DNA of 64,000 nt from Nonomuraea thailandensis (GTDB taxonomy: Bacteria; Actinomycetota; Actinomycetes; Streptosporangiales; Streptosporangiaceae): NCBI RefSeq assembly GCF_024172165.1, contig NZ_JAMZEB010000002.1:6097501-6161500 (forward strand). The letters run 5' to 3'. Shown piece by piece: positions 23,519 to 31,377 of the stretch; the first letter of the stretch is position 1; every line of letters begins with the position of its first letter. The translations under genes and the position numbers were made by a program. The notes beneath the pieces are model-generated. The model ran no database searches. It saw only the letters and a program-made list of their open reading frames with translations, and was not told the origin of the DNA.

Positions 23519-24652
23519 TCAGCGAATCATCCGGAAAAAGTCCCGTATGCCCGTCACCAGCGTGTCGGGCGCCGCCATGCCGACCATGTGGCTGGGGCTG
23601 TGCGCCTGCCCCCAGTACACGATGTCGTTGCCACGCTCGGCGATCCGCCGCATCACCTCCGGCCCGCCGTGCGTGACCCCGGTGGGCACGGCCCGCTGGG
23701 AGATCGGCAGCCCGGCGGCGCCTTCGTAGTACGTCCAGGAGGACGAGCCGCCCGTCTGCGTCAGCCAGTACAGGCTGGCGTTGGTGAGCACCAGGTCCCG
23801 CTCCACGGGCTCCTTGCCCGTCCCCCACCCGTCGAACTCCTTGAACCGCTCCACCAGGTACGCGAGCTGCGCCACCGGCGAGTCGGCGAACCCGTACGCG
23901 AGGGTCTGCGGCCGGGCCGCCAGGTAGGGCCCGTACCCGCTGCCCCCGCTCGTCCAGGCGGTCAGCTCCTCCAGCTCGGCCAGCTCCCTCTCGCCGAGCC
24001 CGTCGAGCTCGCCCGGCCGGCCCGTGGGGATGCCGAGCCCGGCGGTGATCAGCGAGCCCACCACGTGCTCGCTGTCCAGCGCGGCCAGTTGGGGGGTGAC
24101 GAGCGCGCCGGCGTCGTTGCCGTGCGCGCCGTACCGCTCGTACCCGAGCCCGCGCATGAGCTCGGCCCACGTCCGCGCGACCCGCTCGACGCTCCACGGC
24201 CGCTCGTCGGCGGGCTCGGGGAACGGCGAGAACGCGAACCCGGGCAGCGACGGGGCCACGACGTGGAAGGCGGCATCGGGGTCGAGCCCGTGCCGGCGCG
24301 GGTCGGTGAGCGGGCCGATCACCTCCAGGAACTCGGCCACGGAGCTGGGCCAGCTGTGCGTCATGATCAGCGGCAGGGCGTCCGGCTCGGGCGAGCGCGC
24401 GTGCAGGAAGTGGATGGGCTGCCCGTCGATGACGGTGGTGAACTGCGGGAAGGCGTTGAGTTTGGACTCCTGGGCCCGCCAGTCGAACCCGCCGGCCCAG
24501 TACTCGGCCAGCTCGCGCACGTAGCGCACGGGCACGCCCCTGCTCCACCCTCCGGGCAGTTGCGCGGCCCATCGGGTCCGCCGCAGCCGTGCTCGCAGGT
24601 CGTCCAGGTCGGCCTGCGGAATGTCGATGCGGAAAGGCTTGATCTCGTCCAT
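23519..24652 (-). CDS. Epoxide hydrolase (EHN-type alpha/beta-hydrolase)
   Basis: 377 residues. The N-terminal EHN meander ('FRIDIPQADLDDLRARLRRT', about 7-26) and alpha/beta-hydrolase core are typical. The nucleophile Asp lies in 'GAHGNDAGALV' (about 175-185), the oxyanion motif reads 'THSWPSSV' (about 100) instead of HGWPGS, and the catalytic His is probably in 'SPSHMVGMAAP' near the end. These enzymes hydrolyse epoxides to diols, often in xenobiotic or lipid metabolism. ATG at 24652 was preferred to TTG at 24673 because 'MDEIKPFRIDI' is the natural EHN N-terminus. Separated from rpsA by a terminator and a repeat strip. Confidence 0.9.
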   Translation of the reverse strand: MDEIKPFRIDIPQADLDDLRARLRRTRWAAQLPGGWSRGVPVRYVRELAEYWAGGFDWRAQESKLNAFPQFTTVIDGQPIHFLHARSPEPDALPLIMTHSWPSSVAEFLEVIGPLTDPRRHGLDPDAAFHVVAPSLPGFAFSPFPEPADERPWSVERVARTWAELMRGLGYERYGAHGNDAGALVTPQLAALDSEHVVGSLITAGLGIPTGRPGELDGLGERELAELEELTAWTSGGSGYGPYLAARPQTLAYGFADSPVAQLAYLVERFKEFDGWGTGKEPVERDLVLTNASLYWLTQTGGSSSWTYYEGAAGLPISQRAVPTGVTHGGPEVMRRIAERGNDIVYWGQAHSPSHMVGMAAPDTLVTGIRDFFRMIR

Positions 24653-24702
24653 GCCCCTGAACGTAGACGGCAATGCGGCAAGGATCGTTCCGCGTTATCC
24701 CG

Positions 24703-24803
24703 TTCCCGGACAGGTGAAGGCCCGGCCCTCCGGGCGTGTTCCCGGACAGGTGCGGCCCGCTCCCCGGACAAGCGAAAGATCCCAGCCCTTTCCCGGGCAA
24801 GCG
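24703..24803. repeat. Four-copy interspersed repeat TTCCCGGRCARGYG
   Basis: The 14-mer occurs at 24703-24716 and 24739-24752 (identical, TTCCCGGACAGGTG), 24761-24774 (TCCCCGGACAAGCG) and 24790-24803 (TTCCCGGGCAAGCG), all in one orientation, between the epoxide hydrolase start and the rpsA terminator. Spacing is uneven (36, 22, 29 bp). Confidence 0.7.
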
Positions 24804-24804
24804 A

Positions 24805-24836
24805 AAGGCCCCGCACGGCGAACCGTGCGGGGCCTT
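24805..24836 (-). terminator. rpsA terminator hairpin
   Basis: AAGGCCCCGCACGG-CGAA-CCGTGCGGGGCCTT, a perfect 14-bp stem with a CGAA tetraloop, 45 bp past the rpsA stop. No long T-tract follows, as is common in actinomycetes. Confidence 0.9.
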
Positions 24837-24881
24837 CGCGACTACCTGTGCCTCAGGCGGCCGAAGTCCTCAAGCAGGACC

Positions 24882-26363
24882 TCAGCTCTGGCCGCCCGCG
24901 AGCTTCTCGCGCAGAGCCGCGAGCGCCTCGTCAGAGGCGAGCGCGCCGCTGGCCGGAGCCGACGAGGAGCTGCCGGCCTGGGCCGGCGTCTCGCCCTGGT
25001 AGGTCGAGGGAGCGGCCTCGCCGGCCTCCGCCTCGGCCTTGCGGGCCTCCTCGATCTGCTTCCTGTGGGCCTCGAAGCGCTGCTGGGCCTCGGCGTACTG
25101 CCGCTCCCACTCCTCGCGCTGCTTGTCGAAGCCCTCGAGCCACTCGCCCGTCTCGGGGTCGAAACCCTCGGGGTAGATGTAGTTGCCCTGGTCGTCGTAG
25201 GTGGCCGCCATGCCGTACAGGGTCGGGTCGAACTCGACCTCGGTCCCGACGCCCTCGTTGGCCTGCTTCAGCGAGAGGCTGATGCGGCGACGGTCGAGGT
25301 CGATGTCGATGATCTTCACGAAGATCTCGTCGCCGACCTGGACGACCTGCTCCGGGATCTCCACGTGGCGCTCGGCCAGCTCGGAGATGTGGACCAGGCC
25401 CTCGATGCCCTCCTCGACCCGGACGAACGCGCCGAACGGCACCAGCTTGGTGACGCGGCCCGGCACGACCTGGCCGATCTGGTGGGTGCGGGCGAACTGC
25501 TGCCACGGGTCTTCCTGCGTGGCCTTGAGCGACAGGGAGACGCGCTCGCGCTCCATGTCGACGTCGAGGACCTCGACCGTGACCTCCTGGCCGACCTCGA
25601 CCACCTCGGACGGGTGGTCGATGTGCTTCCAGGACAGCTCGGACACGTGGACCAGACCGTCGACGCCGCCGAGGTCCACGAACGCACCGAAGTTGACGAT
25701 CGAGGAGACGACGCCCTTGCGGACCTGACCCTTCTGGAGGGTGTTGAGGAAGGTCTGGCGGACCTCCGACTGCGTCTGCTCGAGCCAGGCGCGGCGCGAC
25801 AGAACCACGTTGTTGCGGTTCTTGTCGAGCTCGATGATCTTCGCCTCGAGCTCGCGGCCGACGTACGGCTGCAGATCGCGGACACGGCGCATCTCGACCA
25901 GGGACGCGGGCAGGAAGCCTCGCAGGCCGATGTCGAGGATGAGACCACCCTTGACGACCTCGATGACGGTGCCGGTGACGATGCCGTCCTCGTCCTTGAT
26001 CTTCTCGATCGTGCCCCAGGCGCGCTCGTACTGAGCCCGCTTCTTGGACAGGATCAGGCGCCCTTCCTTGTCCTCCTTCTGGAGAACCAGGGCTTCGACG
26101 TGCTCCCCGACCTCCACGACGTCAGCAGGATCGACATCGTGCTTGATCGAAAGCTCACGCGAGGGGATGACACCCTCGGTCTTGTAGCCGATATCGAGAA
26201 GAACCTCGTCTCGATCGACCTTGACGACGGTGCCCTCGACGATGTCGCCGTCGTTGAAGTACTTGATGGTCTCGTCGATCGCCGCGAGGAAGGCTTCCTC
26301 GGACCCGATGTCGTTGACCGCTACCTGCGGGGTGCTCGAGGTGGCCTCAGTGCTGGACGTCAT
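24882..26363 (-). CDS. rpsA: 30S ribosomal protein S1
   Basis: 493 residues. Four S1 (OB-fold) RNA-binding domains are visible: 'GDIVEGTVVKVDRDEVLLDI' (about 35), 'GTVIEVVKGGLILDIGLRGF' (about 122), 'GVVSSIVNFGAFVDLGGVDG' (about 208) and 'GRVTKLVPFGAFVRVEEGIE' (about 293). After them comes a Glu/Ala/Gln-rich charged tail ending 'LAALREKLAGGQS'. S1 helps the 30S subunit bind and unfold mRNA. Four domains plus an acidic tail is the actinobacterial form, shorter than the six-domain E. coli protein. ATG at 26363 is preceded by CGGAG; the frame remains open upstream but that part has no S1 similarity. Confidence 0.98.
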   Translation of the reverse strand: MTSSTEATSSTPQVAVNDIGSEEAFLAAIDETIKYFNDGDIVEGTVVKVDRDEVLLDIGYKTEGVIPSRELSIKHDVDPADVVEVGEHVEALVLQKEDKEGRLILSKKRAQYERAWGTIEKIKDEDGIVTGTVIEVVKGGLILDIGLRGFLPASLVEMRRVRDLQPYVGRELEAKIIELDKNRNNVVLSRRAWLEQTQSEVRQTFLNTLQKGQVRKGVVSSIVNFGAFVDLGGVDGLVHVSELSWKHIDHPSEVVEVGQEVTVEVLDVDMERERVSLSLKATQEDPWQQFARTHQIGQVVPGRVTKLVPFGAFVRVEEGIEGLVHISELAERHVEIPEQVVQVGDEIFVKIIDIDLDRRRISLSLKQANEGVGTEVEFDPTLYGMAATYDDQGNYIYPEGFDPETGEWLEGFDKQREEWERQYAEAQQRFEAHRKQIEEARKAEAEAGEAAPSTYQGETPAQAGSSSSAPASGALASDEALAALREKLAGGQS

Positions 26364-26555
26364 GTGTGGAATTGCTCCGAACGCGGACAGGATGTCGATG
26401 TGGCGGATGCGCGGCAGGCCCTCTTCCGCATCAAGCCGAGGAATTACGACATCGACGTGACCGAGCGCGAGCCCGCTCCGTCTGAGGCGCGCGCGAGCCC
26501 ACAGCGCAGCGATCAGCATATGAGACCTTCGCCACTGGGTCAATCCGGGAGGACG

Positions 26556-27677
26556 TCAGTAGGCGATGACCTCGAGCCCTCGCTTGGCGACGATATTACC
26601 CCGTAGTGCCTCCGGGATGGAGATGCGCTCCGGATCGCCGTCGCTCACATAGCGCTCATCAGGGTGCTTGTCCAGCCATTCCAGCCAGTACTGCGAGCAC
26701 CATTTGCGGCACTCGCCCTTCTTGCCGTTGCTCTGGATCCGCTGGATCGCCCCGCGGTCGAACTTTTTCGCGTAGGGCGAAAGCGATGGCTCGGCTCCCG
26801 CGAGGAACACGCCCGCGAAATCATACCGCGTGCCGTCCCATGATCCGCTCCGCGCGGCCTTCCCGGGCCGGGGCATCGACCCGTACGGCAGGGCCATCGT
26901 CTGCGACGGCGGCGCGCCGAGCTTCTTGAGCAGGCGCTCGACCCTGACGATCTGCTCGCTGACCTTCTTGTGCCTGAGCGTCCTCAGATTGGGGTGGCCC
27001 CAGGTGTGGTTGGCGACCTCGTAGCCGTGATCGACCAGCCACCGCACGGCGGCCTGCTGCGAGGCCCTGTCACGCAGCCCGAACGGCTCCCTGTTGACCC
27101 AGAACGTGGCCACGGGCCGGAAGCCCGGATGGCGGCCGGCCACCTCCTGGATCACGGCCACGGCCGTGCCGGGCAGCGGGGCGCCGTTCGCGTCGAGCCC
27201 GAAGTGGCTGGGGTGCCCGTCGTCGAAGGTGAGCACGACGGGATGCTTCCCCGCCGGCACCCGGATGTCCCCGGCGGCGAACTCCCTGGCGGTGATCGGC
27301 ACGTACCCCTGCTCTGCCAGCTTCTCCAGCTCCTTCCTGAGCTGGTCGGGCGTGCGGTCGAGCGAGGCGTGCCGCTTGGCCAGGATGCGGTGGTACATCA
27401 GGACGGGCACCAGCCCCGCCTCGTTGGCGCGCACCTGCCGGGCGAACTCCGGCGTGGCCACCACCCCGGGCGGCTGCCCGACCGGGCTGGTGGACGGAGC
27501 GGGCGACGGGGCGGAGGATCCGGCCGGCGCGGGGCTCTGCCCGGCCTTGACGGCCTCCTTCGGTCTGACCGGGGGCCGCGGCTCGCCCGGCAGGAGGCTC
27601 AGGCCGACGACGGCCACCGTGATCACGGCGATGTTCGCGACGCCGATGATCCGCGGAAGGGACCCTGGTATCCGCAC
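26556..27677 (-). CDS. Membrane-anchored polysaccharide deacetylase (NodB fold)
   Basis: 373 residues. An N-terminal hydrophobic anchor (about 9-28) and a Pro/Ser/Ala-rich stalk (about 35-70) precede a NodB homology domain: 'VVLTFDDGHPSHF' (about 148; two Asp), the metal His pair 'ANHTWGHPNLRT' (about 223), and 'MALPYGSMPRPG' (about 262). The enzyme probably removes acetyl groups from peptidoglycan or another wall glycan on the outer face. The C-terminus is basic with two Cys ('GECRKWCSQYW') that could form a disulfide. GTG at 27677 follows a G-rich ribosome site. Confidence 0.9.
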   Translation of the reverse strand: MRIPGSLPRIIGVANIAVITVAVVGLSLLPGEPRPPVRPKEAVKAGQSPAPAGSSAPSPAPSTSPVGQPPGVVATPEFARQVRANEAGLVPVLMYHRILAKRHASLDRTPDQLRKELEKLAEQGYVPITAREFAAGDIRVPAGKHPVVLTFDDGHPSHFGLDANGAPLPGTAVAVIQEVAGRHPGFRPVATFWVNREPFGLRDRASQQAAVRWLVDHGYEVANHTWGHPNLRTLRHKKVSEQIVRVERLLKKLGAPPSQTMALPYGSMPRPGKAARSGSWDGTRYDFAGVFLAGAEPSLSPYAKKFDRGAIQRIQSNGKKGECRKWCSQYWLEWLDKHPDERYVSDGDPERISIPEALRGNIVAKRGLEVIAY

Positions 27678-27738
27678 GAAACCCCCGGCCGCTCGGTGAA
27701 GACGGTTTCCCCAGGTTAGTGGAGAATCCGGGGCAGAA

Positions 27739-27756
27739 GCGGCGCTTCCGCGCCGC
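27739..27756 (-). terminator. Hairpin downstream of polA
   Basis: GCGGCGC-TTCC-GCGCCGC, perfect 7-bp stem with tetraloop, 16 bp past the polA stop and 62 bp before the deacetylase start. Probable terminator without T-tract. Confidence 0.55.
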
Positions 27757-27771
27757 CTCGGCGGCCCTCGG

Positions 27772-30462
27772 TCAGTGCCCCGCGTCCTCCCAGGTGCGGC
27801 CCACGCCCACGGAGACCTCCAGCGGCACCCGCAGGTGGTAGGCGGCGTTCATCTGGTCGCACACGAGCTGCGTGAGCCGCTCCAGCTCGCCCGTGGCCAC
27901 CTCGAACACCAGCTCGTCGTGGACCTGCAGCAACATCCGCGAGGCCAGCCCCTCCTCGCGCAGCGCCTGGTGCACGTGGAGCATGGCCACCTTGATGATG
28001 TCGGCGGCCGAGCCCTGGATGGGGGCGTTGAGCGCCATGCGCTCGGCCATCTCCCGGCGCTGGCGGTTGTCGCTGGTGAGGTCGGGCAGGTAGCGGCGAC
28101 GGCCCATGATCGTCTCGGTGTAGCCGTCGGTGCGGGCCTGGGAGACGATGGCGTTGAGGAAGTCGCGCACGCCGCCGAACTCCTGGAAGTACTCCTCCTT
28201 CAACGCCCGCGCCTCCGACACCGGGATGTTGAGCTGGCCGGACAGCCCGAAGTCGGACAGGCCGTAGGCCAGGCCGTAGTTCATCGCCTTGATCCGGGCC
28301 CGCAGCTCGCCGTCGATCTGCTCGGGCGGCAGGTCGAAGACCCTGGCCGCGGTGGCCTGGTGGAAGTCGTGCCCCGACTCGAACGCCTCGATCAGCGACT
28401 CGTCGCCCGACAGGTGCGCCATGATGCGCAGCTCGATCTGGCTGTAGTCGGCGGTCAGCAGCGTCTCGTAGCCCTCGCCGACCGTGAATCCCTGCCGGAT
28501 GCGGCGGCCCTCGGCGGTGCGGATCGGGATGTTCTGCAGGTTGGGCTTCTCCGACGACAGCCGGCCGGTGGCGGCGATGATCTGGTTGAACGTGGTGTGG
28601 ATGCGCCCGTCGTCGGAGATCTCCTTGATCAGGCCCTCCACCGTGGTGCGCAGCTTCTGCTGGTCGCGGTGGCGCAGCATGATCGTGGGCAGCTCGTGCT
28701 CGGTCTGGGTGGCGAGCCAGGCGAGCTGGTCGGCGTCGGTGCTGTAGCCGGTCTTGATCTTCTTGGTCTTGGGCAGGTTGAGCCGGGTGAACAGGATCTC
28801 CTGGAGCTGCTTGGGCGAGCCCAGGTTGAACTGCTCGCCGACCGCGCGGTGGGCCTCCTCGACGGCGTGCTTGACCGCGGCGCCGAACTCGGCCTCCAGA
28901 CCGGCGAAGTACTCGGCGTCGACGGCGATGCCCGCCCGCTCCAGCTCGGCCAGCACCGACAGCAGCGGCAGCTCCACGTCGGCCAGGAGCTGGGTGCCGC
29001 CGCGCCCGGCCAGGAACGTCTCCAGGGCCTCGGCCAGCTCGCGCACGGCGTGGGCGCGCAGCGCGAGGTCCTTGGCCGGGGCGTCCTCGTCGTCGCCGAA
29101 CAGCGCGGCCTGGCCGTTGGGCTCCTCCTCGGCCCGCAGGTCGCGGTACAGGTAGCGCCTGGCCAGGTCTTCCAGGGCGAAGGTGCGCTGGCCCGGCATG
29201 GCGAGGTAGGCGGCCAGCGCCGTGTCGCAGCTCAGGCCGCGCAGCTCCATGCCCTGCGCCCAGAGGGCCAGGATGGGCCCCTTGGCGTCGTGCACGGCCT
29301 TGGGCTTGGCGTCGTCGCCCAGCCAGGCCCGCAGGGCCGCCTCGTCGCCCTCGGTGAGCTTGACGGGGTCGATGTAGGCGGCGGTGCCGTCGGGCGAGGC
29401 GACCGCGATCGCGTCGATGCGGCCGGTGCCGCTGCCGTAGGAGCCCTTGAAGGCGAGCCCGGCGCGGCCCTCGGGCAGCGCGGACAGCCAGCCGGCGACC
29501 CGGTCGGGGCCGAGCAGCACGGTCTCGACCTCGAAGCCCTGCTCGGGCTCCTGCTCGCCGGTGCCGAGCACCTTGAACACCCGCTCGCGCAGCTCGCCGC
29601 GGATCTGCAGGGTGTCGAACAGCTTGTTGATCTCCTCGCGCTCCCAGGCGCCCTGCTGGAGGTCGCCCAGCTCGACGTCGATCGGCACGTCGCGCAGCAG
29701 CTCGGTGAGCCGGCGGTTCATCAGGACCTGGGCGACGTGCTCGCGCAGCTTGTCGCCGACCTTGCCCTTGACCTCGTCGACGCGGTCGACCAGCGCGGTC
29801 AGGGAGCCGAACTCGCGCACCCACTTGGCGGCGGTCTTCTCCCCCACGCTGGGGATGCTCAGGAGGTTGTCGCTGGGGTCGCCGCGCAGAGCGGCGAAGT
29901 CGGGGTACTGGGCGGGGGTGAGGCCGTACTTCTCCTCCACCGCCTCCGGCGTGAACCGGGTCATGTCGCTGATGCCGCGCCGCGTCATCAGGACGGTGAC
30001 GTGCTCGTCGACCAGTTGCAGCGCGTCGCGGTCGCCGGTGACGATCAGGACGTTCATGCCCTGCCCGGCGGCGCGGGTGGCCAGGGTGGCGATGAGGTCG
30101 TCGGCCTCGAAGCCCGCCTTGGACATGCGCGGGATGCGCAGCGTGTCGAGCAGCTCGAAGATGAGCTGCATCTGACCGCGGAAGTCTTCCGGGGTCTCGC
30201 TCCTGTTGGCCTTGTACTCGGCGTACTCCTCGTGGCGGAACGTCGGCTCCGACCGGTCGAAGGCCACCGCGACGTGCGTGGGCTGCTCATCGCGCAGGAT
30301 GTTGGTCAGCATCGAGGTGAACCCGTAGACCGCCTCGGTGTGCTGACCGTCGGTGGTCATCAGGTTGGCGTCCTTGAGCGCGTAGAACGCGCGGTAGGCC
30401 AGGGAATGCCCGTCAAGCAGCAGCAGGCACGGGCGGCTGGGGGTCACTTCACTCTTCGGCAC
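27772..30462 (-). CDS. polA: DNA polymerase I
   Basis: 896 residues. N-terminal 5'-nuclease domain (about 10-300; 'LLLLDGHSLAYRAFYALKD', 'GFEADDLIATLA'), a central region where the 3'-5' exonuclease would lie (about 320-490) and the family A polymerase (about 500-896) with motif A 'TADYSQIELRIMAHLSGD', motif B 'IKAMNYGLAYG' and motif C 'LLQVHDELVFE'. It fills gaps in repair and matures Okazaki fragments. The exonuclease DxE is absent ('AGLAFKGSYG' region), so proofreading is lost, as usual in actinobacteria. GTG start at 30462. Divergent from the thioesterase with 62 bp between starts. Confidence 0.98.
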   Translation of the reverse strand: MPKSEVTPSRPCLLLLDGHSLAYRAFYALKDANLMTTDGQHTEAVYGFTSMLTNILRDEQPTHVAVAFDRSEPTFRHEEYAEYKANRSETPEDFRGQMQLIFELLDTLRIPRMSKAGFEADDLIATLATRAAGQGMNVLIVTGDRDALQLVDEHVTVLMTRRGISDMTRFTPEAVEEKYGLTPAQYPDFAALRGDPSDNLLSIPSVGEKTAAKWVREFGSLTALVDRVDEVKGKVGDKLREHVAQVLMNRRLTELLRDVPIDVELGDLQQGAWEREEINKLFDTLQIRGELRERVFKVLGTGEQEPEQGFEVETVLLGPDRVAGWLSALPEGRAGLAFKGSYGSGTGRIDAIAVASPDGTAAYIDPVKLTEGDEAALRAWLGDDAKPKAVHDAKGPILALWAQGMELRGLSCDTALAAYLAMPGQRTFALEDLARRYLYRDLRAEEEPNGQAALFGDDEDAPAKDLALRAHAVRELAEALETFLAGRGGTQLLADVELPLLSVLAELERAGIAVDAEYFAGLEAEFGAAVKHAVEEAHRAVGEQFNLGSPKQLQEILFTRLNLPKTKKIKTGYSTDADQLAWLATQTEHELPTIMLRHRDQQKLRTTVEGLIKEISDDGRIHTTFNQIIAATGRLSSEKPNLQNIPIRTAEGRRIRQGFTVGEGYETLLTADYSQIELRIMAHLSGDESLIEAFESGHDFHQATAARVFDLPPEQIDGELRARIKAMNYGLAYGLSDFGLSGQLNIPVSEARALKEEYFQEFGGVRDFLNAIVSQARTDGYTETIMGRRRYLPDLTSDNRQRREMAERMALNAPIQGSAADIIKVAMLHVHQALREEGLASRMLLQVHDELVFEVATGELERLTQLVCDQMNAAYHLRVPLEVSVGVGRTWEDAGH

Positions 30463-30524
30463 GTACGCAGCCTAGTCTGCGTCTCCGACAGAAAACCCGA
30501 GCTCGGAAGAGTGGAGGCGGCACT

Positions 30525-30938
30525 TTGACGCAGACCAATCCCTTGGATGTCTCGATATTCGGCGACCTGCACGAGGGCACCCTCGCCGACAGGATGGGCA
30601 TCCAGTTCCTGGAGGTCACGGCCGAGCGGGTCGTGGGCCGCATGCCGGTCGAGGGCAACACGCAGCCGTACGGGCTGCTGCACGGCGGGGCCTCGGCCGT
30701 GCTCGCCGAGACGCTGGGCTCGGTGGGGGCGGCGGTCCACGCCGGTCCCGAGCGCATCGCCGTGGGCATCGAGCTGAACGCCACCCACCACCGCTCGGCC
30801 ACCTCCGGATACGTCACCGGGGTCGCGACACGGTTGCACGGCGGCCGCACTTTGGCGACGTACGACATCGAGATCACCGATGAGCAGGGCCGTCGCGTCT
30901 GCACCTCGCGTCTCACCTGCATGTTGCGCGACCGATAA
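30525..30938 (+). CDS. Hotdog-fold thioesterase (PaaI-like)
   Basis: 137 residues. 'QPYGLLHGGASAVLAETLGS' (about 46-65) is the PaaI/hotdog active-site helix, with Glu in 'LAETLGS' as candidate base; 'HHRSATSGYVTGVATRLHGG' follows. The family hydrolyses acyl-CoA or aryl-CoA thioesters in the cytosol; next to polA it is a conserved actinomycete neighbour. The TTG at 30525 has GGAGG about 8 nt upstream and no ATG fits the N-terminus, so TTG is taken as start. Confidence 0.92.
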   Translation: MTQTNPLDVSIFGDLHEGTLADRMGIQFLEVTAERVVGRMPVEGNTQPYGLLHGGASAVLAETLGSVGAAVHAGPERIAVGIELNATHHRSATSGYVTGVATRLHGGRTLATYDIEITDEQGRRVCTSRLTCMLRDR

Positions 30939-31012
30939 CGCTTACGTCGCGTCCGTTACTTTCGCCGACCCTTTGCGCATGCCCCCCGCGGGTCGCTACC
31001 GTGGTCGCATCA

Positions 31013-31135
31013 GAGCCCGCGGGGAGGCCCAGTAGAAAACGTGTTCGGCCCCACGTCTGCGAGGGTGCTCTCGCGAACGTCAAGGGGATCCCTACATGGC
31101 CCCAAAGGCCGCCCCCGCGGGCTCGTCCACGTTTT
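31013..31135 (+). ncRNA. Candidate structured, pseudoknotted leader RNA
   Basis: GAGCCCGCGGGG (31013-31024) pairs perfectly with CCCCGCGGGCTC (31113-31124), and AAAACGTG (31036-31043) pairs perfectly with CACGTTTT (31128-31135). The order 1-2-1'-2' is a pseudoknot topology. Inside lie smaller hairpins: ACGT..GCGAG-GGTGCT-CTCGC..ACGT (31053-31080) and GGCC-CCAAA-GGCC (31098-31110). The arrangement resembles a riboswitch, but I match it to no known class (no T-box UGGNACCGCG, no cobalamin or SAM core). Could also be protein-binding DNA repeats. Orientation is assumed from the downstream operon. Confidence 0.35.
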
Positions 31136-31222
31136 ACACTGATCGTTACCGATTCGTTCCGCCGCAGCGCCAGGCGTCTCGCCTCATTTAGGCCCTGACC
31201 AGGCTTGTTGATTCCTCACATC

Positions 31223-31252
31223 AGTGACACACACATGTCACTAATTGGTGAC
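31223..31252. promoter_or_regulatory. Operator-like palindrome AGTGACA-N6-TGTCACT
   Basis: Perfect 7-bp inverted repeat at 31223-31242 with a CA-rich spacer, followed by a third half-like site GGTGAC at 31247-31252. It lies about 135 bp upstream of the livH start. A likely repressor or activator site for the liv operon; the regulator is unknown. Confidence 0.55.
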
Positions 31253-31377
31253 GAACGATACTGAACCGGGCGCTGCCGGAATAAGCTCCCGCCATTGCAT
31301 CCCAGTTGTGCCTGCGATGCGCGCGTGTCGAGATGGAGGGGCACAACCCCGCCTTGACCTACTTTGAGGGAGCACCA

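Larger units (their letters stand above)
30939..31377 (+). other. 439-bp gene-free leader before the liv operon
   Basis: No convincing gene lies here. The strip holds three CCCCGCGGG motifs (30984-30992, 31016-31024 and 31113-31121), a set of nested and crossing inverted repeats (31013-31135) and an operator-like palindrome (31223-31242), so it is probably the long regulated leader of the branched-chain amino-acid transporter operon. Confidence 0.6.

Noticed and set aside
31013..31135. T-box or other known riboswitch upstream of livH
   Set aside because: No T-box UGGNACCGCG or known aptamer core is present; only the unusual pairing is reported.
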